The notes beneath the pieces are model-generated. The model saw only the letters and a list, made by a program, of their open reading frames with translations. It did not search any database and was not told the DNA's origin. Of a stretch of DNA of 64,000 bases, positions 22,404 to 33,908 are shown piece after piece. Position numbers and translations under genes: made by a program. The DNA comes from Straminergon stramineum (lineage: Eukaryota > Streptophyta > Bryopsida > Hypnales > Calliergonaceae): NCBI GenBank assembly GCA_963920665.1, contig OY987268.1, positions 16,990,501 through 17,054,500 on the forward strand, in the 5' to 3' direction. Within the stretch, counting starts at the first letter, position 1. Every line of letters starts with the position of its first letter.

Positions 22404-23342
22404 TTGTGCTTCTCACCAGGCATTCAATACAGATTCTCTGAGTACTTAATAACGCACACTTTAGAACACGATTAAAACCTTAGCTAGCCTTGGGGTGTGA
22501 TTGGGAGAAGATGATGGAACACACAAGACAGTTCTCCATTCGTTCATTCTTCACCATGAGCCTCCGTCACTGAAAAATCTGACATGGTGGGTAATGTTAC
22601 GCACATGTTGGAAGGGTCAGAGTACTCCTACTTGTGAATGTTATGTTTTCCAGCAGCCTGTCTAGAACCTCAGATCTACAGTTCTATACTCGTCTTTAGA
22701 TTTTTAATTATTTAGAGCTCTGTGCATTTACCTGATTATCACAATTTTAATTTGCACTCTGAAATATGCGGCAAAACTAAATTATAGAACTGAACTGAAC
22801 TGTGCATACAAAAGCAGGCAAGAATGCTAGTTACCACTCTGACAAGCGATTGGCATGTGGAGTTGTAGAATCCAAACTCTAAAGCTGGTGATCCTGCGGC
22901 TTGCTTCAACAAGCGCCTGTCCAAAAAAAATCGCACTGAACGGATTCCCGACGCAGAGACAACTTGAATACACTCCTGGTCCGAGACAGAGCATCACCAC
23001 TAGCGACTGCAACAATTTCTTCGACGCCATTCATTTAGAAATCCAAATTCTTATCAAGTATCAACTATGTACTGATCGAGGAAATGATCAAAAATACTAA
23101 CTCTCCGAGATCCTCAACTAGACTGATCAATGATCGACGGTCAATTAATGGATCCTAAGATCGATTCTAGCCCTAGTTTTATGCATGATCGATCGGCGTG
23201 TTTCTGTGCACTAATTTATCTATAGAGACAACACAAAACCCATAGGCTATTTTTTGTGAAGGAAATTAGAGTTTTTATTTACAAAATAGCCAGAATTCTG
23301 CTCTATTTTAAAACCAATAGCCACATAGTTGTCACCCAAATA
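22404..23342. other. Intergenic, no gene supported
   Basis: Contains a minus-strand 67-codon frame (22827-23030) starting MASKKLLQSLVVMLCLGPG, which looks like a secretion signal. It is preceded immediately by an in-frame stop and has no recognisable mature domain. Left unannotated as a gene. Confidence 0.35.
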
Positions 23343-23795
23343 TCACATGAGTATTGAAGAAATAGAAGGTTTCTTCGCCAAAATGGAACAAAATAAGTCA
23401 CTTGCGATCGAGTCGGTGCAAGTAGAGCTCGAATTGGGCGTCACTAATTCGCCATAGCTTGTGTGGGCCGGTAATTTTAGCAAAGAATGTGCTGTGCTTC
23501 TTTTGAGTGAGGTGATAGAATAGGTTGACTGACGAGAACTTTGCGGTACTCGTGTCTGCTTGAATGTTAGAATGTGAATTTCTGTTACAACGACCTTGAA
23601 ACGCACTGCCGTTTCAGTGTAGTTGTGTCCAATGAGATTTTGAAAATACCGACCGGGTAAGAGGAGACTGAAATCACCGAATGCTCTTATTACAAATCCC
23701 CTAAGAGAGCCAGCATCCACTTTGTAGATTATGAACGTTTTCAAGAGCTTACTGGCAGAGCTATAGAAAATGGATGGATGAAGGACATGCAAGTG
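23343..23795 (+). pseudogene. Possible decayed coding region, family unknown
   Basis: Plus-strand frames look protein-like but are broken. One starts MSIEEIEGFFAKMEQNKSLA and runs to a TAG near 23455, then continues in frame as LVWAGNFSKECAVLLLSEVIE. A second frame nearer 23690-23790 reads YYKSPKRASIHFVDYERFQE and then TGRAIENGWMKDMQ. The minus strand is also open for 149 codons here but reads less like protein. No family recognised. Confidence 0.28.
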
Positions 23796-24126
23796 TGTTC
23801 AAAAAACAATTTTTGTGTATTTTTTAACAATACAACTAGTGTGGTCTCTTAGTGCTTTGTGATTATTGAGCAAGGTTCAGAATGAATTCATGTTGGGATG
23901 AGAAGAAAAGAAATTAAAGCTTGCAAAATGAAGATTTGATGTCCCAATTTTGCTCATACCATTATTTATTTTGCCAAACCACTCAAAATCTACATTTGCA
24001 TCACCCTCGGGATTCTTAGGAGTTCATGAGCATCTTCATTGCTAACAAAAATTGTACACTTCTCATTGGAGGAAGTCCCCCTGAGGACAAGTAGAAGTAT
24101 TAAACTTGAAATGTTGCTAAGGATGT

Positions 24127-25217
24127 TTAACCCCTAAAGGACCATCATGCATTTTTTGGCAACATAGAAATTTTGGGTAGGTATGTGTGACTAGAGATTT
24201 GTGTATTTTAGGCTGAAATTTTAATAGAAGGTGGGGACAAGGAATATCTTTCGTAAGCTCATAATTTTGTGACATTTGGAAATACAAGTCAAAAATTATA
24301 GCACTACAAAAAAACATTGTCCGAATCAACCCCTCCTAATTTACTAATAGTGTCTGAAATGACAGAAAAATGTCCGAATTGATAGAAAATTGACAAAATA
24401 CTATCCAAATCAAACCCTCCTAATCTACTAATAGTGTCTAAATTGACACTACTCCCTTGTAGTGTAGCCTATTATGTTACTTTTTCCTCAAGCGGGTAGT
24501 CCAAATCAGAAAAAATCACAATTTTTGGAAACAAAAATTTGAAATTGGTTAACTAGAGCTTTATATATGTGAAAAGCTTTAAATCATTCCATTTTGTTCA
24601 ATGAGTCCAAAGTTATGAGGAGTTTTAGTTTGCAGGTAGTTATGGATTCTCTACTCTAAAATAAAATTTGAAGTCTTTTATCTTACTCAATTTTCAATAT
24701 TTTTTGAAAAAAATAAAATCATATGATGTATATTGTTTATTAAAACATTGCAACCATTGGGGTTGACATTTTTCAATTCTATAATAAAATTCTTAACAAT
24801 TTTGTATTTTGAATCATTCTCTACTTCTTTCTACTTACTATTTTTTTCCTATATGTTGTACAATTCCAAATGATGTGAAAATTTTTAAGCATATAGATAA
24901 CTTGTCTTGGATATATAATTCAAAGAAGCACCACTATTTGGAACATTTTTTCATAGAAAAGTGAGCTTGTGAAGTGCAACTGCCCAATTTTTCAAAGGGC
25001 CCAAAAAATGATTTTAGTGAATTTGAATGCTCAGATCTTGCAATCCACGTGTTGGAAATTTTTGTAATTTTTACCACATGTTCTCAAGTCATTGTACTAC
25101 AAGATCCTACGGTTACATGTGTCAAAAAAAAAATTCCAAAAATTTGGTACTTGTACTAGAAATGGCAGTTTTGGAGCATTTTTGGTGAAAGCATAGTCAA
25201 GGAACTTAAGGGGTTAA
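24127..25217 (+). mobile_element. TTAA-bounded element, family A, copy A2
   Basis: 1091 bp. Starts TTAACCCCTAAAGGACCAT and ends GGAACTTAAGGGGTTAA. It is collinear with A1 except for a 163-bp CACTA-type MITE inserted at 24302-24464. Landmarks AAGGTGGGGACAAGGAATAT and ACAAGATCCTACGGTTAC are shared with A1. It is non-coding. Confidence 0.82.
24302..24464 (+). mobile_element. CACTA-type MITE nested in A2
   Basis: 163 bp, beginning CACTACAAAAAA and ending CTTGTAGTG, with 3-bp flanking duplications TAG (24299-24301 and 24465-24467), the length expected of CACTA elements. Copy A1 supplies the empty site: its TTATGGCCTAAT is uninterrupted where A2 has TTATAG|element|TAGCCTATT. Inside, two diverged direct copies of a unit containing AACCCTCCTAAT.TACTAATAGTG occur. 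Confidence 0.88.
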
Positions 25218-26126
25218 AGTCCTTTGGAATACTTGATGTAGGGTTGTAGGATGGGAAAAAACACAATTTCTCATCTAAGTTTTTGTGGAGGAGTTGCTTG
25301 AAGGTGATTGCAAAAATGAATGGTTGATTTTGGTGTCACACGTAGTGTGATGGACTTGTCTTATGCTACAACTTTTGACGCATAAAGTCAATCTACTTTA
25401 AGTTTTTATTGAAGACAAATGATTTGATGATCATCAAATTCCTTATTTTTTTTAAATGCAAAAAATTCTTATATTTTTAAAATCTAATTTTGCTCATTTG
25501 TCACAATTTGAGTTTAGTTTTTTTTTAGTATTGGGTGAGTCTTCAAAATCAGTGATTTAGAGTTGAAATTTTTGTAGTCTATTCCTACAAAAGGTAGGGC
25601 ATGTATCTACTAAAGGGAATCTAAAACTATAATCCCTTTGTCCCCAAATGATCTTCATGTTGGACAAAATGTTTTGGGTTAAGGTTGAAAATAATCAATT
25701 TTTTAAATTTGTTTTGTGCTATAAATTGAGTTTGGTACATTCTTAGCGTCCTAGAAACTATGAATTTTGGAGCCTTTTTTAATGTGCAATTTTGGAATAT
25801 TGAAAAGTAAAATTTTGGGGTCATTTTCAAAGAGCACTAGTAGGCAGTTAGTAGTTGAGTGTGAGGTCATCATTTTGTAGGCAATTAGTATGGGCCTAAG
25901 ACTATGTATAGGCCTATATTCTAGCTAACAAAGCTTCATTGTTGAAGCTCTCCCTCAATTGGGCAATATCTCCTTCAATTGGGCACCACTCAAAGAGATG
26001 CAAAAAATAAAAACAAACAATGTTGATTGACTCCTTTAGTCATTTCATTTGTCTTTCGATTGATGATTGCATGGATGGAAGGAAAACTATGTACTACTCA
26101 AAGTTATATTGAATGTTGGTTCCAAA
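25218..26126. other. Intergenic, AT-rich
   Basis: No gene seen. A GGTGATTGCAAAAATG word near 25303 resembles the family G terminus and may be the far end of the G copy that ends at 26936. Confidence 0.4.
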
Positions 26127-26414
26127 TACTAGAAGAAAATTGTGTTTCACTTGTCGAAAATTGCATTTAATTTGATAGAAACTTTATTGTACTCAACAAA
26201 AAAGTGTGGGCTAGATTTTGTTGAGTTCTACCTTCATAACACAAAATTCTGCATTTGAGCATTTCAACACAGAATTTGATAAGTGGAACGCAAAATTTTG
26301 GGTTAGAATGCAAAATTTTGGGTTATGAAGGAGGATTTCAACAAAATCCAGCCCACACTATTCTATTGAGTAAAATGTAGATTTTAACAAGTTCAACGTA
26401 TTTTTCTTCTAGTG
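26127..26414 (+). mobile_element. Foldback CACTA-type MITE
   Basis: 288 bp. Left end TACTAGAAGAAAAT, right end TTTTTCTTCTAGTG (reverse complement CACTAGAAGAAAAA), flanked by AAA on both sides as a 3-bp target duplication. The inner arms AGTGTGGGCTAGATTTTGTTG and CAACAAAATCCAGCCCACACT pair, as do CTTCATAAC and GTTATGAAG. It is non-coding. Confidence 0.72.
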
Positions 26415-26559
26415 AAATAGCAATTGAAAGCTAGGTGTGACCAATTCACAATGTCACAAATTACCAAATAGGAAGGCCATTTTGAGACAAAAAATTAATG
26501 CCAACAGGAAGAACATTTTGGGATGGAGGGAATTTTATTTTATATCTTCTCCATTCATC

Positions 26560-26936
26560 CTAATAGCGACCTTGCACACACACTTTTGAACATTGAAGAT
26601 GGTTTCAAGATCATTCTTTTAGTGAAATCTCTTCACCATGAAGTCCCCCCAAATGGCTAATTTCTAATTTTTTTGTAAATTATTTTTCCTAAGTTTTACA
26701 AATTAAAATGTCAAGGTATCTATTTTCTTGAAATGTGAACTTTTCTAGTTCTCCTACTTAGAGAATTTTTCTAGGCTTTTCCTTCCTAGGTAAACCTTCT
26801 TCTTGAAGGTATATACATTGGTTGTGCTTTTTATATTATTATTTTTTTCTAATTTTATAGTTCTCTTAGAAAAAACAAATAAATTGCTAAAATGCTACAA
26901 AATCAATCACTCATTATTGCAATCACCCTTGAATTC
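26560..26936 (+). mobile_element. Family G element, right part (G2)
   Basis: Collinear with the core of the foldback element at 17510-17834: CTAGTTCTCCTACTTAGAGA at about 26740, GGTATATACATT at about 26810, and the end TTGCAATCACCC at about 26935. Confidence 0.5.
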
Positions 26937-27355
26937 ATTTTTAGTGAATATTATTCTATATTCCCTCAATATGGTATTATTGACTTTTCAAAAGAAGAAG
27001 ATGCTTAATCCACAAATCATCCTTATAGAATATTTTAGTCACTTCTTTAATTTTATTTTGAATTTGAATTTTAGCCTCAAAAATGATATTTTTTGAATTT
27101 AAGAACAACTAATGGAATGAATTTTTATCAAATTTTTTTTCTATTCCAATTAAAATATTTGGAAAATTTATAAATTTCAAGATTTTATTGTAATTTGAAA
27201 TTTGGGCCTATGACCATGATTTGTTGATTTTAATTTTAGAATGATAGAGAAATTTTGGTTTATACTATGATGTTGCACACTATTGCCATGGATGACAAAA
27301 TGTTGGCCATTGTCAAAGTTTGGAAGGTTCTAGAAGATTCTAAAAGATTGTAGAG

Positions 27356-27860
27356 GGTGATTGCAAGAAACACTTCTTGGTTTGGTTGCATTTTCTAGAA
27401 TCAAACACTATAACTTTAGAATTATAAACCCAATGCTAGAAACCAAAAAAAATATTTCTAGACATCTTGATGCTAATTGTATCTTTTATATTTTAGAATT
27501 TTTTAAAGATTATTTTTTATTTAAAAATCCATTTTTGTATATTTTTCACACTTTGGGATTTAGGATTTTCTTATACTATTAAGTGGTTTAAATTAATGAT
27601 TTTTAGCTAAATTTTTTGTGGCATATCCCTATATTAGGTAGACATGCTCCTATCAAAAGTGCATCTAAAAATACAATATTTTATGTTCTCCATGTTTGTG
27701 CATAAAGGCTTCCCTTGCAAGCATTCTTCTAAACATTAGAGATAGTTTTGACCTCATTTTTTTGGTCAAATGTCATCACCATGAAGTCCTCCCAAATGAC
27801 CCATTTTTACATTCTTTTATTTCACTATTTATTTATTTATTATAAAATAAAACCTCAATA
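27356..27860 (+). mobile_element. Family G element, left part (G3)
   Basis: Starts GGTGATTGCAAGAAACACTT, the same left terminus as at 17106. The downstream words GACATGCTCCTATC..AAAGTGCATC and GGTCAAATGTCATCACCATGA recur in reverse at 51020-51170. A weak 73-codon frame (27361-27582) is embedded but looks random. Confidence 0.5.
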
Positions 27861-28399
27861 TATCCCTTTTCTAGCTACAATTCTATGTTTAAGAATATCC
27901 TCCAAATTATATACTAGTTGTTGATCTTGCACCAAGAATATATCCTTTTCAATATCAATAAGATGAGCATATGCTAGAGAAGTTGATTGTTGGATAATGC
28001 AATTGTTTCATTAGCCTTCTCAAGCTCCATTGCAAGAATCTTGACTTTGGAGGAATAAAATATGCTTAGACAATAGATAAATTCTACAAGGAGAAGAGCT
28101 TGTTTACTTGAAGGTTTTATATTGGATGGTAGTTAGTGCCAAGATAAAAACACCCCAAAAACTCTTTAGACCCATTTTGGACAAGTAATGACTTCTTTTG
28201 AAAGTGTCCCCAAAGTCCAATCAAATTGTTAATTATGAATTAGTTGACTTGCTAATTTGTTAGATTTCAATTTCATGATCAACCTATGTGAAGGTTTTAG
28301 TGGTCCAAGGAGCTTCCACTATGAAATTTTAGAGTAATTTCATGTCTAAAATTTCATGTCTTATCCAAATTTATTTTTTGTCAATTTATTTATTTATTT
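27861..28399. other. Intergenic, AT-rich
   Basis: Nothing recognised, apart from a TTTA microsatellite at its right border. Confidence 0.5.
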
Positions 28400-28525
28400 A
28401 TTTTTGAAACATATGGCCTTCAAGGGCTGCAGCTGGATTGACACAACTCAACGAAGGCAACCCGGTTTATTTTTCCGGGAATTACACACCTTGGGTATCC
28501 CCGTCGGGATTTATTTATTTATTTT
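28400..28525 (-). mobile_element. SINE-like element with A-rich tail
   Basis: Read on the minus strand: CCCGACGGGGATACCC, CCGGGTTGCCTTCG, GTTGTGTCAATCCAGCTGC and AGGCCATATGTTTCAAAAAT, followed by (AAAT)n. It shares the 3' part with 7905-7984, and the ATGTGTTTCAAAAATAA tail with 40594-40681. It is bordered on both sides by TTTA repeats, which hide any target duplication. Confidence 0.5.
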
Positions 28526-28960
28526 AAATTCATGATTTTCAATTGCTATTACTGCTGATATATTTTTCCTTGAAAAACGTGTCTCTAACTATGCTGAATT
28601 GCTTATATTGACAGTTTGGGTGTTTTCACCTAAGCGAGGCATTATGGCCACCATTCTCAAAGTTCTAGTCTTGGATTCAGAGCCCCCAAAGAGCATGACG
28701 TTCCCAGCAGCCTTGACCCTAACCCTAATCTTAAACCCAAAACCCCTGCTGCTGTTTCTATCTAGTTTTCGCGCACGAATTCTAAAACTCTTCTGAACCC
28801 CGCTCGTTGATCGCACTTCCACTGCTGTTCTCCATCGCCATCATCTCTTCCTGACCCTTTTGATACCTTTGATTAGTTGCGTAGGTGTTGCACTAGTTTC
28901 ACAACTAGCTCTGTTTTGCTGCTACATTGAAGCAGCTCAGCTACAGTGCGGTCATTCCTC

Positions 28961-30793
28961 ATGCCGCGCCCGGGCTTGTCTCGTCTTCGGCCACTTCGCC
29001 AATTGCTCTTGCCTTCGACCATTTGTTCTCATTCTCAAGCTGTCGCAGCCTCCTCTTCACTCCCCAACTCGAATTCATCTGCGTTGGCACTTCCACAGGA
29101 AGCTCGGGTGCAGCATTTCATTCTGGGGTCTGCAAATGGTTCCTCTGTTTCTGCACTTTTAAACCCCTGCAGGACTTTTAGTGTAGCTCGTATGGAGATG
29201 GGGAAAATGGCGACGGCAGCTGCCGCTGGAGAAGAGGAGATCGAATCGGACGAGGCACAGGAAGTAGCTGTTGATTTCAGGTCCCGTGTCGTGGAGGAAG
29301 CGAGCATACAGTCTGGTTCATCAGAAGAAGAGTTGTTCTCTTGTGTAAGGACATCCGTTTGCTGAATTCAGTTGATTCTTGGCAAGTAGATTATTTTGGA
29401 GTTACAGAGGTGTACTTGAAAGTCTTTAATCTAATCATCAGGATATAATTTTGTCAAAATTATCCCTTGTCGATCAATCTCCCGTGGCAACATTGCAGCC
29501 AGAGCAAATTTTAGAACTAACATACGGGTTTAGTCAAATTTAAAATTCATGCAAACAAAATGTCCTTGCAAATCTGGTGAGGGTTTTCGCCTTAAGATGG
29601 AGCTGCGAGGATTTAGGGTTTTCGCCCTTACGATCAAGGCGCCCAAATTCAGCCTCATGTTTTTGATGGCAGTTTTGAGTATGTCAGAGAGACTTTCTTT
29701 TGTTCAATTTTCTTTATTTTAGACCAACATATGCAATGCTCTTCACTGATTTTGGTGCTGAAAGACTTGACCTCATCTTTATTATGCATTGCACATTATG
29801 ATCAATCCAATTGGTCACTGTAAAACCACGGATCCTTGGTCCTCTAGGGGTGAAAGTTTTGAATTTGATAAATCATTGTGCACAGACATATTGTACTCTG
29901 GAGTCTGGACGTGAGGGTTACGATGTCTTAAATCTCATTGCGTGACTTGAATGTTCCAGCTGAGAATCTAACTGTTCACCAGTCTCTCTTATACATCTGT
30001 CTAAGCGTCGCAGTATGTGTACAGGAAGGTGTCGACGAAGGTTTTTTGGAAGATGGCGAGCCACATGCAGATCCCGAGGGTCGGAGTTACCTTCACGTGT
30101 TAAGCGTAGAAGAAGTGGAGATGGTGCTTGAGAAAACCAGGGCTGATGATGTCCAAGTAATATCAGTGCGTAACCTTTGCGAGTGGGCTGATCACTTGGT
30201 AATTGCCTCTGGACATTCAGGCAGGCATTTGAGAGGAATTGCTGACGCCATCTGTTTTGAAGTAAGTTCACTAACCCTTACCTGATTGCAGTGTACTAAT
30301 TCGTTGCATTGGGAAGTTTATATCCACTTTTAGTAATGCAGATTATTCCCTTGCAGTGAACTCAGGGTGCCACTGCCTTCATACTGTGACTTTGCTTATG
30401 TATACTTTTAATTTCTGCAGGTGAAAAGACGCTCAACGAATGTGGGTGATAATGTATATCCAACTGTTGAGGGACGAGAGAGTGAGGAATGGATGGTTGT
30501 TGACTGTGGTAAGATACTCGTTTACCGTTCCTATGGTCTTCATTAGTCCCCCTGTTTTATTTCAGCACGTTGTACTTGTAGAACTCAACCGCAGTTTTTC
30601 TCCTGAAGCAACTCTAAAGTTTATAGTTGTCTCTTGGCAATTATGTTCCCCTTTTGATCAATATGCGAACCTTTGGTGATTTGCAGGTAGCATTGTAGTG
30701 CACGTGTTTAGGGATGATATTAGAGGCGAATACAATCTGGAGGAGATGTGGCGGAAACGGAGACCTACAAACATTAAGGATATTGGGCTTTAG
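28961..30793 (+). CDS. Iojap/RsfS ribosome-silencing factor, organellar
   Basis: Four exons: 28961-29344, 30025-30261, 30421-30508, 30687-30793. These give 271 residues with phases that join cleanly and GT-AG borders. The first ATG (MPRPGLSRLRPLRQLLLPST) opens a Ser/Arg/Leu-rich leader typical of organelle import, followed by an acidic linker rich in Glu. The RsfS/Iojap domain fills the C-terminal half: ADDVQVISVRNLCEWADHLV with IASGHSGRHLRGIADAI, then EEWMVVDCGSIVVHVF and YNLEEMWRKRRP, the family's D..DCG and YNLE..W signatures. RsfS binds uL14 on the large ribosomal subunit and blocks subunit joining. The domain reads closer to the mitochondrial Iojap-related proteins of plants than to the plastid one (inference). 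Intron 1 holds a family-A-like right terminus (CCTTGGTCCTCTAGGGGTGA, about 29840-29857). Confidence 0.9.
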
Positions 30794-31157
30794 CAGCAGC
30801 CTGTGTAGTGTGCCGGAGGTAATTTATATCGGTCCTTGACTTTTTGAAGCTCTGCAATGCATTTGATTCTACTCTCTCATTGTTGACTGCACATTAGGGC
30901 ACTATAACTTGTAAGCAACTGCTGAGTAGATCATATTTTGTGTGCATCTGATACTGTTTGTTGATGACTGGTCAAATTCTGAAGAGCTGAAGTAGGGAGA
31001 TAAGGACACATGTATCCATGCTGCCTAAGGTTATAACTTTTACAGAGTTTTTTTAAATGTAAAATTATGTATCGCAAGTACAGTTTTATGCATATTTGTT
31101 AGATTCTTGCGCCGTTTTAAAATGAATGGTCAAGATTAAATACAGCATTGACCTATC
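30794..31157. other. 3' flank of the Iojap gene
   Basis: Presumed 3' UTR and spacer. No further gene seen. Confidence 0.45.
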
Positions 31158-31423
31158 CATACCTTAAGTTAGGCTGCTTGTTTTGATTTGATTTGTTTTG
31201 TTTGTTACGTTGAGATCTCCCCGGACCGTGCGTCCCCCGGCCACGTGCTTGGTACCGTCGGAAAGCCCTCGGCGAGGAGGGGTGCATGGGCTTTGTTTCG
31301 TGGCATTCCGACCTACTGTGTGAAAGTTGTTGAATTTCGAAGTTTATTTTGAATAAAAAAATTAGAAAAATACTTTTACTTTAATTTTGACTGTGGCAAC
31401 GGCGCAGGGCACACTAGTCATTA
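31158..31423 (+). mobile_element. Repeat family E, copy E1
   Basis: About 265 bp from CATACCTTAAGTTAGGCT to GGGCACACTAGT, with a GC-rich middle (CCCCGGACCGTGCGTCCCCC) unlike its surroundings. A second copy is split at 50684-51690, sharing the left border, GAGGAGGGGTG, TGTTGAATTT..AAGTTT and the right border GGCACACTAGT. The class is uncertain; possibly a retroposon fragment. Confidence 0.55.
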
Positions 31424-32403
31424 TTATTACAACCTATTTAAGATTATTTTAACTAAGGATTAAGTTCTAGTTGCCAAAAAGAAAATTAGATGAAGTAAAC
31501 ATAAAGTAAAATATAATTTCCCAAGAGGAACAAATAGGTATGTTTTATGTTCATTCATTTGGTTTGGGTGGTTTAGACTAAAGAATATTTTTTACACTTT
31601 GGAAATTACTATAGTGGTTGGAAATATTAAACTAGTTGGTATGCTAAAAATGATTGAACTAGTTGGTATTCTAAAAATGTAGAGAACTCTTTTGGCTCCT
31701 TGTACATCAAGTAATTTAAATTCCCTTCTTCACCTCTTTTTTTGAGTAGCATTTACATGTATAAGCATAAGTTGTTTTTGACATGGGAAATGATTGTAGT
31801 GAACACTATGTTCAACTAGTTACAAATTTACATTCCTAAATGTGTGACATAAAGGTCATGAAGTTCTTGTGTCTTGCAAGTAGATATGTGGGTATGGGAT
31901 TTAGAATTTAATGGAATTTAGATTTAATCTTAATCTTAAGACAATGACTTGTATATGTGTCTTTCATGCATATGCCTACAAATCTTGTTTAGAAGTCAAT
32001 TTCTTCAAGGAAAAAGAAATCCCAATTGGATTTCTCTTCTTCTAGTACTTAAGAGTACCCACTATGTTTAAGTCCTTAAAACAGTTCCTATTACACCACA
32101 AATGTCCTTGCCAAAATATAAATTGTAAAGAAAATAGTAAGGCCTACCCCTAGATTTTGTTAACTTCTGTCAGGATCAAGTTATGACATTAAATGGTTAC
32201 TCAGTTTATGATTGTCTGGGCTTGGAGACTTGAAGTTGGTTTGGAATATATTGTACAGGTCAAATAAGGTGTAGAAGTGCTTAATTCTGTAAGGAAACAT
32301 TTGGTGTAGATTAAGATTTAGAGTGTGTTAGGAGATGCTCTTACAATATCATCACGTTCTCTGCGTTACAAATGAATATGATTTGGTTGTTTATGTGATG
32401 CAG
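31424..32403. other. Intergenic or large intron, AT-rich
   Basis: No exon encoding the first half of the RING finger was found here, although one would be expected upstream of the SINA-type exon. Confidence 0.4.
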
Positions 32404-32650
32404 TGCTGCAATGGCCATGGTGTATGTGCAACTTGCTGCGAGAAGCTCGAGGGAAAGCCATGTCCCTTCTGCCGCTCGAAACCATTTGCTCATTCACGAT
32501 GCTTGGCAGTTGAGAAGATCATGGAGTCCCTTGTCAGTCGCTGCCAGTATGCTCCTGAAGGTTGCAGTGAGATGGTGAAATTCGTTGAGAACGAAAAGCA
32601 TGAAAGGGAGTTTTGTAAAATCCGGCCAATTCAATGCCCAATTCCATCTT
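32404..32650 (+). pseudogene. SINA-type E3 ligase RING/zinc-finger exon, fragment
   Basis: Exon flanked by a TGATGCAG acceptor and a perfect GTAAGT donor (32651). It reads CNGHGVCATCCEKL and CPFCRSKP, the second half of a SINA RING (C-NGH-xxC-xxC...CPxCR), then RCLAVEKIMESL and a SIAH-type zinc finger start (CQYAPEGCSEMVKF, H..EF, CPIPSC). SINA/SIAH proteins ubiquitinate substrates through an N-terminal RING and bind them through the C-terminal TRAF-like domain. The exon with the first RING cysteines and any TRAF-like domain are missing. A frame near 32777-32900 (MASSDASRVLIYRDELMPGE) may be part of the same broken gene. Probably a pseudogene fragment; alternatively the other exons lie behind long transposon-filled introns. 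Confidence 0.6.
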
Positions 32651-33295
32651 GTAAGTACAAATCTCTTTCAGACTGCAAGTGTAGATCTCATTAATTTCCC
32701 TGTGCACTTTGGAAGTCACGTCAACTCAGATCAGATATTGTGACTTGATCCATTGAGTCAAAGTGTGAAATTCAAAATGGCGAGCTCCGATGCATCTCGG
32801 GTCTTGATATACCGCGATGAGCTAATGCCAGGGGAACTGCCACCTGTCCATCACTTGGTTACGAAGGCAGGTGAAAATCGTTTTTGGTGTACTTCTTGTG
32901 GAAGCAATTCCAGAAGGTACGAACTCAGTTAATCTGAGTGGCATGTCATCATTCTTTACCTTGGAGACTCTAGCTCTTAACAATCAAGGAAAATATGGAG
33001 CATGGACTATAGGTCAATTTCTCTCAGTTCGAAGCAGTTATAGTGTTAGCCAAAGTCAACTGTTTGACCTGGAACTAAGGCTTCTGTGAAACTGCTGTTA
33101 TTATTTCGAATTTTTTTGAAAAATTCGAAGGTGGCAGTTAGTTGCACCAATTATGTAACAATTCTCATCAGCTGTGGGAGTAATGTAGCTTTTCAGCTTT
33201 TTTGGCAAAATAAATTGTGGCATGAGAAGAGTCCAGACATTGTTTCTTCTTTTTCTTCCCATCCCTACTTCAAGTCATTTTGAACCTTTCACAAT
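32651..33295. other. Region after the SINA exon
   Basis: Some coding-like sequence (32777-32900), then decays into AT-rich DNA. No identifiable SINA C-terminal domain. Confidence 0.35.
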
Positions 33296-33368
33296 AATTA
33301 TTGAGCACCAAGTGACCATGCTAGTCATCCATTGGACACTTTTGGTCCTCAATGTCCTTCAAGGGGTA
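33296..33368 (+). mobile_element. Family C element, right end only
   Basis: TAGTCATCCATTGGACACTT, GGTCCTCAATGTCCTT and AAGGGGTAA match the right end of the C copies at 46128-47599 and 47866-48015. The terminal TTAA is decayed and no left end was found. Confidence 0.5.
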
Positions 33369-33908
33369 AAGCTTCTTTCCTACCTTTGTGATTGCAACTT
33401 TTGATAAAGAATCCTTAACAATTTCATACCTCTGAATAGTTGGTATGTACCTCATCCTCATTAAATGTGGAAAGTGCCGGACAACAACCTTACTACCTCC
33501 TTTTAGAGTGTGTTTCCATTGATGAGATTGGAGCTCTTGATTTGGACTCTCTAGTTGTTTCCATTGCACTTGTCCATCTAGCCTCCCCTCTGGTTGCTAG
33601 TTTGGAATCTTGTGAAATGTAAACCTAGAGGATTTGGAGTTTTGATTGAAGGGTTTACTAATGGTAGAAAGACAAGTATAATCATTGTAGTTCTTTGAGA
33701 GGTAGAATCTTTGGAATTTCCTATGGTTAATATTCATGATGATTTGATTAAAATGTGAAGTGAAACCTTGATTTCTAGGGAATTGGGGGACTAAATGTAG
33801 AGCCTAATAGAAACCAAATGAAGCGTCTAGGTCTTCTTGGAGTGACTATCCAACTTCTAGTCCCCCTTCTAGTTGATGGCCCTTTGATTGAGCAATGGAA
33901 ATGTGCTC
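33369..33908. other. Intergenic, nothing recognised
   Basis: AT-rich spacer with short open frames only. Confidence 0.45.

Noticed and set aside
22827..23030. Small minus-strand frame with a signal-peptide-like start
   Set aside because: Short, no recognisable mature domain, no cysteine pattern typical of secreted peptides, and no supporting context.
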